Part shown: positions 37,343 through 44,717 of the stretch, in pieces
Layout of the letters: each line of letters opens with the position of its first letter
How positions within the stretch are numbered: the first letter of the stretch is position 1
DNA from: Marivita sp.
Lineage (GTDB): Bacteria > Pseudomonadota > Alphaproteobacteria > Rhodobacterales > Rhodobacteraceae
Length of the DNA stretch: 60,563 nucleotides
Assembly (NCBI RefSeq): GCF_020055635.1
Contig: NZ_JAIPUT010000023.1
Location: 1-60,563, forward strand
Reading direction: 5' to 3'
Notes under the pieces: model-generated
What the model was told of the DNA's origin: nothing
Seen by the model: only the letters and a program-made list of their open reading frames with translations
Database searches by the model: none
Translations under genes and position numbers: made by a program

Positions 37343-37600
37343 TCAGGCCGCCAGAAGCGGGTCTAGCTTGCCCGCCCGGTCCAAGGCATAAAGTTCGTCA
37401 CATCCGCCCACATGGGTGTCGCCGATAAAGATCTGCGGCACGGTGCGGCCGCCATTGGCACGCTGGATCATCTCGGGCTTGCGGTTCGGATTGGCAAGCA
37501 CGTCGATTTCGGTAAAACTCGCGCCCTTCTGGGTCAGCAGACGTTTCGCGGCATGGCAGAACCCGCAGAGCGGTGACGTGTAGATTTCGATATTTTGCAT
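37343..37600 (-). CDS. grxC: Glutaredoxin 3
   Basis: 85 residues. The dithiol site is CGFCHAAKRLL (Cys12, Cys15), followed by TVPQIFIGDTHVGGCDELYAL with the cis-Pro and glutathione-binding residues. It reduces protein disulfides using glutathione. Four bases separate it from the nitrilase gene and 30 from comF, so comF-grxC-nitrilase-marR is likely one transcript. Confidence 0.95.
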   Translation of the reverse strand: MQNIEIYTSPLCGFCHAAKRLLTQKGASFTEIDVLANPNRKPEMIQRANGGRTVPQIFIGDTHVGGCDELYALDRAGKLDPLLAA

Positions 37601-37630
37601 GGCATTCTTCCTAACATGATTGTCAGGGAT

Positions 37631-38359
37631 TTAGGCAACCTTTGCAACGCGTGCCAGAACAGTGACATAAATCTCTCTGCACTGTGCGCTGTGGCACGCC
37701 AGCGCGCAGGCGCCAAGCGTTGCGCCCGAGGTCATGACATCGTCCACCAGCAGGATGGGCCGGCCCTGCATCAACCGTGATTTTCGCTGCGCGGCCGAGA
37801 TCGCATCCGTCAGTTCGACAAATCGTGCCTCGCGCGACTTGCCATCCAGCGACGTCGTGCGCCGCACCCGGCACAGCGCATCGGGGCAAAAGCCAAGTTC
37901 CAGCCGGTGGGCTATGGCCTGCGCAAGCAGCGCCGATTGATTGTAGCGGCGCCGCAAGAGGCGCGTCAGGTGCAACGGGACCGGAACCACCAGGGTATCG
38001 ACCGGCAGTTTGCAGGGCAAGGCGCTCACCATCCAGTCGGCGGCGGTGCCCACGATCTCATGGCGATCCCCGTGCTTGAGCCCCAGCACGAGCTTGCGTG
38101 CGACCCCTTCATAGCGCAGCGGGGCCCGGCCCTTGGCCCAGGGACGGCCGATCGCCAGACAGTCATCGCAGTGCACCACCTCGTCCGATGCGCCGGGAAG
38201 GGGCACCCCGCAAAGATCACAGACCAGCCCCGTGATGAAGGGCGTTTGCGCAAAGCAGGCAGCGCAAAGGCCGTTGTCGTCTTCCACCAGCCCGCCGCAG
38301 GCAAGACAGCGCGGCGGATAGATCATCCGCAGGGCGATTTGCAATCCTGTCTGGAGCAT
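37631..38359 (-). CDS. comF: ComF family phosphoribosyltransferase-like protein
   Basis: 242 residues. An N-terminal pair of CxxC zinc knuckles (CLACGG, CAAC, CDLCG, CDDC) precedes a PRTase-like domain with the PRPP loop ILLVDDVMTSGATL. Members are linked to DNA uptake in Bacillus and Haemophilus, but in non-competent bacteria the role is unclear. It shares a short intergenic region (14 bp) with the divergent methyltransferase-like gene. Confidence 0.88.
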   Translation of the reverse strand: MLQTGLQIALRMIYPPRCLACGGLVEDDNGLCAACFAQTPFITGLVCDLCGVPLPGASDEVVHCDDCLAIGRPWAKGRAPLRYEGVARKLVLGLKHGDRHEIVGTAADWMVSALPCKLPVDTLVVPVPLHLTRLLRRRYNQSALLAQAIAHRLELGFCPDALCRVRRTTSLDGKSREARFVELTDAISAAQRKSRLMQGRPILLVDDVMTSGATLGACALACHSAQCREIYVTVLARVAKVA

Positions 38360-38373
38360 CCTATCTGCCGCTC

Positions 38374-39195
38374 ATGTCCGATACACCTCTTCTCACCGAT
38401 CATGGCGCGCTGATCCTGCATCGCAATCGGGCCCGGCGTCGCCCGGCCCTGTTCCTGCATGAGGAAGCCCTGACCGATGTTCAGGATCGCCTGTCGCTGG
38501 TTAACAAATCCTTTCACGCGCCGGCGATTGTCACGCCCTACCCCGAGGTCTGGACGGACGCCTTCCCGGACGCGCATCTGATACCGGACAATGACGTGCT
38601 TGATCTCACCGAGGGCACACATGACCTGATCATTCACGCCATGGCGCTGCACTGGGCCAATGATCCGGTGGGACAGTTGATCCAGTGTCGTCGCGCATTG
38701 AAACCCGATGGCCTGCTGCTTGTCATCGCGCTGGGCGGCCAGACGCTGCACGAACTGCGCGCCGCGCTGGGGCAGGCCGAGATCGAGGTCACCGGCGGGT
38801 TGTCCCCGCGCGTCGCGCCAATGGGCGAAATCCGCGATCTTGGCGGGTTGCTGCAACGCGCCGGACTGGCCTTGCCGGTGGCCGATAGCGCGGTTCTGAC
38901 GACAAGCTACGAAACGCCGCTTCACCTGATGCACGACCTGCGCGCGATGGGCGAAACCAATGCACTCAACGCTCGGATCAAGGGGCTGACGCGCCGCGAT
39001 GTGATGACCCGCGCGATGGCGCTTTATGCGGACGCCTATGCAGATGACACGGGGCGCATTCCGGCCACGTTCGAGATCATCACGTTGACCGGTTGGGCAC
39101 CGGACGCCTCGCAGCCCCAACCTTTGCGCCCCGGCTCTGCCGCGCATCGACTTGCGGATGCTTTGAATACAGTGGAAAGCCCACTGAAAGATTGA
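38374..39195 (+). CDS. NDUFAF5/BioC-like methyltransferase-fold protein
   Basis: 273 residues. The fold is recognised from LHWANDPVGQLIQCRRALKP and DGLLLVIALGGQTLHELR, and from PMGEIRDLGGLLQRAGL near the substrate pocket. These match the NDUFAF5 branch that hydroxylates a subunit of respiratory complex I. The canonical glycine-rich SAM motif I is not visible; its place is taken by SFHAPAIVTPYPEVW. The protein may therefore bind SAM differently or not methylate at all. It is divergent from comF and 56 bases ahead of hemH. Confidence 0.75.
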   Translation: MSDTPLLTDHGALILHRNRARRRPALFLHEEALTDVQDRLSLVNKSFHAPAIVTPYPEVWTDAFPDAHLIPDNDVLDLTEGTHDLIIHAMALHWANDPVGQLIQCRRALKPDGLLLVIALGGQTLHELRAALGQAEIEVTGGLSPRVAPMGEIRDLGGLLQRAGLALPVADSAVLTTSYETPLHLMHDLRAMGETNALNARIKGLTRRDVMTRAMALYADAYADDTGRIPATFEIITLTGWAPDASQPQPLRPGSAAHRLADALNTVESPLKD

Positions 39196-39210
39196 CCTGA
39201 CACAGATAGA

Positions 39211-39230
39211 GTTTAGTTAGCGCGCTAAAC
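39211..39230. promoter_or_regulatory. Palindrome upstream of hemH
   Basis: GTTTAG (39211-39216) and CTAAAC (39225-39230) flank the 12-bp palindrome TTAGCGCGCTAA at 39217-39228. It stands 22 bases before the hemH ATG, near where -10 or operator sequences are expected. It does not match the Irr box exactly. The binding protein is unknown. Confidence 0.45.
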
Positions 39231-39251
39231 GATTTTAAGGATCCTGGCCCG

Positions 39252-40316
39252 ATGTTGGACGCGACGAAAACAGCACAACGCCCGACCCATGCCCCGACCG
39301 ATCATCCGAAGGTCCCGGCAGAACGCGTGGGGGTTCTCCTGGCCAATCTCGGCACACCGGACAATTACACCTATTGGCCGATGCGCCGCTACCTGAACGA
39401 GTTTCTGTCAGATCGCCGGGTGATCGACTACAGCCCGTGGCTCTGGCAGCCATTGTTGCAGCTCATCATCCTGACCAAGCGTCCCTTCAGTTCCGGCGAA
39501 GCCTACAAGTCGATCTGGAACGAGGAACAAGGCGAAAGCCCCTTGATGACCATCACCAAGGACCAGACGGCCAAGGTGACAAAGGCAATGCAGGAGCGCT
39601 ACGGCGACCAGGTGATGGTCGATTTCTGCATGCGCTACGGCAACCCGTCGACCAAGTCCAAGGTGCGCGCCATGGTCGAGGCCGGGTGCCGCAAGATCCT
39701 CTTTTTTCCGCTCTATCCGCATTACGCCGGGGCCACCTCGGCCACCGCGAATGACCAGTTCTTCCGCGCCCTGATGGACGAGAAATGGCAACCGACGGTG
39801 CGGACAGTCGATCCGTATTACCAGCATCCGCTCTATATCGAAGCGCTCGCGCAATCCATTGAACGGGCCTATGACACGATCGAAAAGCGACCCGATATCC
39901 TTGTCTGCTCCTATCACGGTGTGCCCAAGCGCTACCTGTTGGAGGGCGATCCCTACCATTGCCAGTGTCAGAAGACGACGCGCCTGCTGAAGGAACGGCT
40001 GGGTTGGGAGGATTCCGAGATCACCACCACGTTCCAGTCAAAGTTCGGACCCGAAGAATGGCTCAAGCCTTATACCGTGGAAGAGGTCGCGCGGCTGGCC
40101 GAAGAGGATGGCAAGAAGAACATTGCGGTGTGCGCACCGGCGTTTTCGGCCGATTGCATCGAAACGCTCGAAGAGATCAACGAAGAGATCAAGGAAAGCT
40201 TTGAAGAGGCCGGCGGCGAGCATTTCACCTATATTCCGTGCCTCAACGATGATGACGCCCATATCGCGGCGCTGTCAGCCGTGATCGCGGAAAACATGAA
40301 CGGGTGGCTTGAGTGA
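39252..40316 (+). CDS. hemH: Ferrochelatase
   Basis: 354 residues. It inserts ferrous iron into protoporphyrin IX. GVLLANLGTPDNYTYW is the characteristic start, ILVCSYHGVPKRYL contains the catalytic His, and CAPAFSADCIETLEEI the C-terminal metal-site motif. Length matches bacterial forms. A palindrome lies just upstream and a strong bidirectional terminator (40362-40389) follows. Confidence 0.96.
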   Translation: MLDATKTAQRPTHAPTDHPKVPAERVGVLLANLGTPDNYTYWPMRRYLNEFLSDRRVIDYSPWLWQPLLQLIILTKRPFSSGEAYKSIWNEEQGESPLMTITKDQTAKVTKAMQERYGDQVMVDFCMRYGNPSTKSKVRAMVEAGCRKILFFPLYPHYAGATSATANDQFFRALMDEKWQPTVRTVDPYYQHPLYIEALAQSIERAYDTIEKRPDILVCSYHGVPKRYLLEGDPYHCQCQKTTRLLKERLGWEDSEITTTFQSKFGPEEWLKPYTVEEVARLAEEDGKKNIAVCAPAFSADCIETLEEINEEIKESFEEAGGEHFTYIPCLNDDDAHIAALSAVIAENMNGWLE

Positions 40317-40361
40317 TATTTGGCGGGGCGCGAAGCCCTGCCCGGTCTGCGATGGACACAA

Positions 40362-40389
40362 AAAAGGCGGTGCATCAGCACCGCCTTTT
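40362..40389. terminator. Bidirectional terminator between hemH and the small protein gene
   Basis: Twelve-base perfect arms (AAAAGGCGGTGC and its complement) with a four-base loop. A- and T-runs on both sides suit termination from either strand; it separates the converging genes hemH and 40413-40604. Confidence 0.9.
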
Positions 40390-40412
40390 CCGTTAGTGAA
40401 ATCCGCTGTGGA

Positions 40413-40604
40413 TTAGTCCGCTGCAGCAGCAGCCAGCAGGGCGATAACGACCAGCGGGATGATGAGACCAGCGGAAGTGGAAGTTGCTGCGGCTTCTTCA
40501 ACCACAACAACGGGTTCCATGACCACGTCGTCTTTTGCATAGGAACCGGCCATTGCTGTCGAAGCAGCACCTGCAAACGCAGCGGCGAGAACGAGTTTCT
40601 TCAT
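40413..40604 (-). CDS. Small exported protein, signal peptide plus C-terminal hydrophobic helix
   Basis: 63 residues from MKKLVLAAAFAGAASTAMA. A good signal peptide (cleavage after AMA, about residue 19) is followed by a short acidic-valine stretch (DDVVMEPVVVVEEAA) and a C-terminal hydrophobic helix (about 46-62, LIIPLVVIALLAAAAAD). GGAGGTTAAC directly upstream of the ATG is a strong ribosome site. It resembles nothing I can name. A small membrane or periplasmic factor is plausible. Confidence 0.7.
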   Translation of the reverse strand: MKKLVLAAAFAGAASTAMAGSYAKDDVVMEPVVVVEEAAATSTSAGLIIPLVVIALLAAAAAD

Positions 40605-40753
40605 GTTAACCTCCAGATATTCGCGAGTCGGTGCACATAGATGTAACACGCGACAAGCACCCAAGACTTACCTCGTAAGACTCTCTAACCAGCTTATAGG
40701 GTCAATTGCAAACCTATCTTATCGCTGAACTTTCTTGGTTCATTCCCATGTCG

Positions 40754-41353
40754 TCAAATTAGCAACACCTGAGTGCCTACTTTCGCCAACTCGTAAAGCT
40801 GTTCGATATGTTCGTTGTAAAGGCCGATGCAGCCATTCGAAGAGCGGCGTCCGATCTTGCGCGTATCATGAGTGCCGTGGATGCGATAATAGGTCCAGCT
40901 CAGATGCAGGGCGCGGGTGCCAAGCGGGTTGTCCGGGCCCGGCGGAACGTAGTCCGGCCACTCGGGATTGCGGATCTTCATGGACGGCGTCGGACGCCAA
41001 TCGGGCTCGGGGTCCTTGAAGGTCACGCTTGTCCGGCCCCGGCGCGTCAGGTCGTCGGTGAGAGGCACGGAAGACGGGTAAAGCCGGTAGTTTCCGTTCT
41101 CTTCCCAGTAATGCAGGGCACGCGAATCGATATCCACGAGGATGGCGCCATTGGTCAGATCGCTGAAATAAGGTTGCCATTCAAGCGTCCGAAAGCTCGA
41201 GACATTGCGGCGCACGATCTGCGACAGATCGCGTTCGATCTCGACAGTGGACCCGTCATTGACGGTCTGGGCAATGGCCGGAGTTGCAATCATGGCAGCG
41301 GACCCTGCCAGAAAACTGCGGCGATTTACTGAAAAACGGGGAGTCTTTGCCAT
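40754..41353 (-). CDS. L,D-transpeptidase with Tat-like signal
   Basis: 199 residues. The N-terminus has NRRSFLAGSAAMIATPAIA, a twin-arginine signal. The YkuD domain covers about residues 80-199, with HGTHDTRKIGRRSSNGCIGL carrying the catalytic His and Cys (HGT..SSNGC). Such enzymes form 3-3 cross-links in peptidoglycan or attach lipoproteins to it. It is one of two L,D-transpeptidases here, on either side of a CAP lipoprotein. Confidence 0.92.
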   Translation of the reverse strand: MAKTPRFSVNRRSFLAGSAAMIATPAIAQTVNDGSTVEIERDLSQIVRRNVSSFRTLEWQPYFSDLTNGAILVDIDSRALHYWEENGNYRLYPSSVPLTDDLTRRGRTSVTFKDPEPDWRPTPSMKIRNPEWPDYVPPGPDNPLGTRALHLSWTYYRIHGTHDTRKIGRRSSNGCIGLYNEHIEQLYELAKVGTQVLLI

Positions 41354-41525
41354 TTATACGGCCTCTCAGTTGGAAAAAGCATGAAAATTCCCGTATATGT
41401 ATATTGCGTGAATGCCTCAGTCGCAATTCAAAGGAATGTCATATCGGCAAATCTCGGCTTTGTGTGTTTGCTCCTTCCCATGACTGAGGATAAGCCCGTC
41501 TGGGATCAAACTTGGGTGGCCTGAC

Positions 41526-42080
41526 ATGAAGCGTTCGACTTTCCTTCTGGGTGCAGCTGCGATGGCGTTGAGCGCATGCGCAACCGCGCCGACGCCGCCG
41601 ACGCTCGGTCCGGATGGAAAACCGCTGCCGCGCGTGTACCAGATCCGACCCGGCGACACCGGGCGCATTCAGTTCCGGATGCTGGACGCAATCAACGCGC
41701 TGCGGCAGGCGTCAGGGGCACCCGCGCTCGAACTCGACGCCCGTCTCAACGCCGCCGCGGCAACCCATGCCCGCGACATGAGCGTTCAGAACCGCCCTTG
41801 GCATTTCGGCTCCGACGGTTCGTCCCCGATCACCCGCATCCAGCGCGCCGGATACCAGGGCAAGCTTGTCGGCGAAGCGATCTCGGAAACCTACGAAACC
41901 GAACTCGAAACGCTGGGCGCCTGGATGGAAGCGCCGAACACCCGGGCGGTGATTCTCGATCCGACCGCACGGGAAATGGGCTTTTCCTGGTACCAGGAAT
42001 CAAATGGCAAGATCTGGTGGAACCTGATCCTCGGAACGCCCGAAGAAACCGGATTCATTCCGGTCAACGCGCCGTCCTGA
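41526..42080 (+). CDS. CAP-domain lipoprotein
   Basis: 184 residues with a lipoprotein signal; the lipobox is ALSAC (Cys18). The CAP (SCP/PR-1) fold is seen as MLDAINALRQASGAPALELD, LNAAAATHARDMSVQN and NRPWHFGSDGSSP. Bacterial CAP proteins, such as YkwD, act in the envelope, often with peptidoglycan enzymes. It diverges from the first L,D-transpeptidase and converges with the second. Confidence 0.9.
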   Translation: MKRSTFLLGAAAMALSACATAPTPPTLGPDGKPLPRVYQIRPGDTGRIQFRMLDAINALRQASGAPALELDARLNAAAATHARDMSVQNRPWHFGSDGSSPITRIQRAGYQGKLVGEAISETYETELETLGAWMEAPNTRAVILDPTAREMGFSWYQESNGKIWWNLILGTPEETGFIPVNAPS

Positions 42081-42105
42081 CCCGCACGGCGCCTTTGTCG
42101 CCCGA

Positions 42106-42591
42106 TCAGGGATTGATGGTGATCGGCGTGCCGTTCTTCACCATCGAGTAAATTTCGCGCATCTCGCGGTTGGTCACGGCGATGCACCCCCATGTCCAGT
42201 CTCGCCCGCCCTTGCGGTTCTTCCAGGGCCGTCCGTGGATGAAGATGTCGCCGCCCGGCGATTTGCCCATTGTGCTGGCAATCTCGATGTCGCGCGGGCG
42301 CGGGTAGTCGATCCCGATGGACAGGTAGAAATTGCTGTTCGGGTTGCGCCGGTCGATCAGGTATTCGCCCTCGGGCGTGCGACCGTCGCCTTCGATCTGC
42401 TTGTGGCCCTGCGGCGCGAATCCCAAGCCGATGTCGTAGGTCTTGAGAACCGCTTTTTCGTGCAGCAGGTACATCTTGCGATCCGCCTTCTGCACGACGA
42501 CCCGCGTCACCTCGGGTCCGCTATAGGTTGGAAACTTGCCGCAGGCTGTCAGCCCGAGCATGAGCGCCAGAAGACACAGGATTCGAAACAT
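42106..42591 (-). CDS. L,D-transpeptidase lipoprotein
   Basis: 161 residues from MFRILCLLALMLGLTAC; lipobox LTAC with Cys17. The YkuD domain shows the HGRPWKNRKGG loop and the catalytic DWTWGCIAVTN motif; the fold begins around RKMYLLHEKAVLKTYDI. It probably works in peptidoglycan cross-linking or tethering in the periplasm. An earlier start 33 bases upstream is not supported. It resembles ErfK/YbiS-like short enzymes. Confidence 0.9.
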   Translation of the reverse strand: MFRILCLLALMLGLTACGKFPTYSGPEVTRVVVQKADRKMYLLHEKAVLKTYDIGLGFAPQGHKQIEGDGRTPEGEYLIDRRNPNSNFYLSIGIDYPRPRDIEIASTMGKSPGGDIFIHGRPWKNRKGGRDWTWGCIAVTNREMREIYSMVKNGTPITINP

Positions 42592-42680
42592 TTGATGCAC
42601 ACTGCCCGATTTGTTTTTTTGCAAGTGTACCAGAATTCCTGCCGCTCGGGGAAACGAAACCGTGATCCGGGGCTGGCGGA

Positions 42681-43445
42681 TTACCGCTGATCCAGTCGTT
42701 TTTCGATCGCTTCAAGCCGCGCAAGCACCTGGTCGCGATAGGCATCGGTGCGTTCGTTCGATTCCTCGGCATGGGCATCCTGCATCGAGTTCACGATGAG
42801 ACCCACCAGCAGGTTCACCACGGCAAAGGTTGTCACCATGATGAACGGCACGAAGAACGCCCAAGCCCACGGAAACACCTCCATCACCGGGCGAACGATA
42901 CCCATCGACCAGGATTCCAGCGTCATGATCTGGAAGAGCGAATAGGCCGAGCGCCCAAGATCGCCGAACCATTCAGGGAAGGAATCGCTGAACAGCTTGG
43001 TGGCCATGACCGCGCCGATGTAAAAGATCAGCGCCATGAGAAGGAACACGCTGCCCATGCCCGGCAACGCGGTGATGAAGCCCTCGACCACCCGGCGCAG
43101 ACGCGGCGTGGCCGAGATGACCCGCAGCACCCGCAGGATTCTGAGCGCCCGCAGCACGGAAAAGCCCTGGGTCGCCGGAACCAGCGCGATCCCGATGATG
43201 ACGAAGTCGAAGATGTTCCAGCCGCTGCGGAAGAACCGCCAGCCATGCGCAAAAAGCTTGAGACCGATTTCGACCACGAAAATGAACAGGCACAGGCTAT
43301 CCAGCGCCACGATCAACGGACCAGCCGTCGCCATCAACTGATCCGAGGTCTCCATACCCAGCAGGACGGCGTTGAACAGGATCACGCCAATGATGAAATT
43401 CGTTACCCACGCCTGATCCAGAAACGCGGCCACCTTGTTGCGCAT
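42681..43445 (-). CDS. NaChBac-type voltage-gated sodium channel
   Basis: 254 residues, one six-helix voltage-gated subunit that forms a tetramer. S4 carries Arg99, Arg102, Arg105 and Arg108 at every third position. The selectivity filter TLESWSM (175-181) is identical to NavAb and one residue from NaChBac (TLESWAS). A pore-lining S6 (VTTFAVVNLLVGLIVNSMQ) and a C-terminal coiled coil (about 230-254) follow. In marine bacteria such channels serve pH or motility homeostasis. Adjacent to the RNA methyltransferase gene with a 12-bp gap. Confidence 0.95.
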   Translation of the reverse strand: MRNKVAAFLDQAWVTNFIIGVILFNAVLLGMETSDQLMATAGPLIVALDSLCLFIFVVEIGLKLFAHGWRFFRSGWNIFDFVIIGIALVPATQGFSVLRALRILRVLRVISATPRLRRVVEGFITALPGMGSVFLLMALIFYIGAVMATKLFSDSFPEWFGDLGRSAYSLFQIMTLESWSMGIVRPVMEVFPWAWAFFVPFIMVTTFAVVNLLVGLIVNSMQDAHAEESNERTDAYRDQVLARLEAIEKRLDQR

Positions 43446-43457
43446 TGCGCTGCCTCT

Positions 43458-44678
43458 TCACTTGCCCCGACGCAACAGCGCCACCAATTCCACATGGGTC
43501 GACCAGCGGAACTGATCAACCACTTGCACCCATTCCAGATCATACCCCGCCCGGATCAGGGTCGCCGTATCCCGCGCAAAGCTTGCCGGATTGCACGAAA
43601 CATGCGCAATCCGCGGAACACGCGCCTGCGTCAATTCAGCTATTTGGGCGGCGGCCCCGGCACGCGGCGGGTCGATCACCACGCCGTCATATTTGCCCAG
43701 CTCGTCGGGCACGAGAGGATTGCGGAACAGGTCGCGCGCCTCATGCGTGACGCGTTTGAGCCCCGCCGCATTGCGCCAGCCGTGATCGAGCGCGCCAAGC
43801 ATGTCGCGATCCCCTTCCACCGCGTGCACGGCGGCATCCCTTGCCAAGGGAAGCGCGAAGGTGCCACAGCCCGCAAACAGATCGACAACGCGTTTCGACC
43901 CTGTCAGCGCCTGTATCACAGCCTCTACCAGGGCCGTTTCGCCTTCTCTCGTCGCTTGCAGAAAGGCCCCAGGCGGCGGCGTCAGGTCTGCCGGGCCAAG
44001 CCGCAGCACAGGCGCGCGGCGCTGCAACGCGATCTCTCCGTCCCAGGCAACGCGGGCCAGGTCATGTTCGCGCGCAAGATCGGCCAGCGCCTGATGCAGC
44101 GCCACGTCCATCTCCTTGCCCCCGGTGACCGCCACGTCGAGCCCGGTATCAGTGCGCGTGAGCGACACCGACACCTCGCCCTTGCGCGATGCGCCCAGAA
44201 CGCCCAGCGCCTCGACCATCGGCAAGGCGGCGGTCAGGTCGGGATGCACAAGCTGACAGGTCGGGACCGAAATGATCGTGTCCGAGCCTTTCATGTGGAA
44301 CCCGGCCAGCGCGCCCTTTTTCGTGCGCCGGACAGAAAAGGTCGCCCGCCTGCGTGACCGGGGCGGCGATGTGACCGGGTCGGGCAAGTCGATCGCAATG
44401 CCATGCGCCGCCAGCGCCTGTCGCACCACGTCGCGCTTCCAGTCCGACACAAAGGCGTCCGAGGCGTGTTGCAACTGGCAGCCGCCACAAGAGCGGGCAT
44501 GCGCGCAGGGCGGTTTCACGCGGTTCTCCGAGGGCGTGTCGATCTTGGGATCGCGCAGCTGTTCGCCATCAAGGGTGCCCGACACCACCTCTCCGGGCAG
44601 CGCACCGGGCACGTAAACCGGGCCGTCGGCAATGCCGTCGCCCAGATGTCCCAGTCGTTTGATCTTTAGCGTTGTCAT
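43458..44678 (-). CDS. TrmA/RumA-family RNA (uracil-C5) methyltransferase
   Basis: 406 residues. An N-terminal TRAM-like domain starts TTLKIKRLGHLGDGIA. The iron-sulfur cysteines are in CAHARSCGGCQL. SAM motif I is VVDLFAGCGTFALPLA, DPPRAGAAAQIAEL follows, and the catalytic Cys is in HVSCNPASFARDTATL. Members methylate uracil 54 in tRNA or U747/U1939 in 23S rRNA; the exact target cannot be read from the sequence. Confidence 0.92.
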   Translation of the reverse strand: MTTLKIKRLGHLGDGIADGPVYVPGALPGEVVSGTLDGEQLRDPKIDTPSENRVKPPCAHARSCGGCQLQHASDAFVSDWKRDVVRQALAAHGIAIDLPDPVTSPPRSRRRATFSVRRTKKGALAGFHMKGSDTIISVPTCQLVHPDLTAALPMVEALGVLGASRKGEVSVSLTRTDTGLDVAVTGGKEMDVALHQALADLAREHDLARVAWDGEIALQRRAPVLRLGPADLTPPPGAFLQATREGETALVEAVIQALTGSKRVVDLFAGCGTFALPLARDAAVHAVEGDRDMLGALDHGWRNAAGLKRVTHEARDLFRNPLVPDELGKYDGVVIDPPRAGAAAQIAELTQARVPRIAHVSCNPASFARDTATLIRAGYDLEWVQVVDQFRWSTHVELVALLRRGK

Positions 44679-44717
44679 GAAGCGGCTTTTGCCTCAGCCA
44701 CGGTCGCGGGTCGAGGG

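Noticed and set aside
39959-40204. 81-residue plus-strand frame within hemH
   Set aside because: It is an alternative frame of the strongly conserved ferrochelatase.
42771-44357. 528-residue plus-strand open frame across the channel and methyltransferase genes
   Set aside because: It spans two confident minus-strand genes and contains no recognisable domain.
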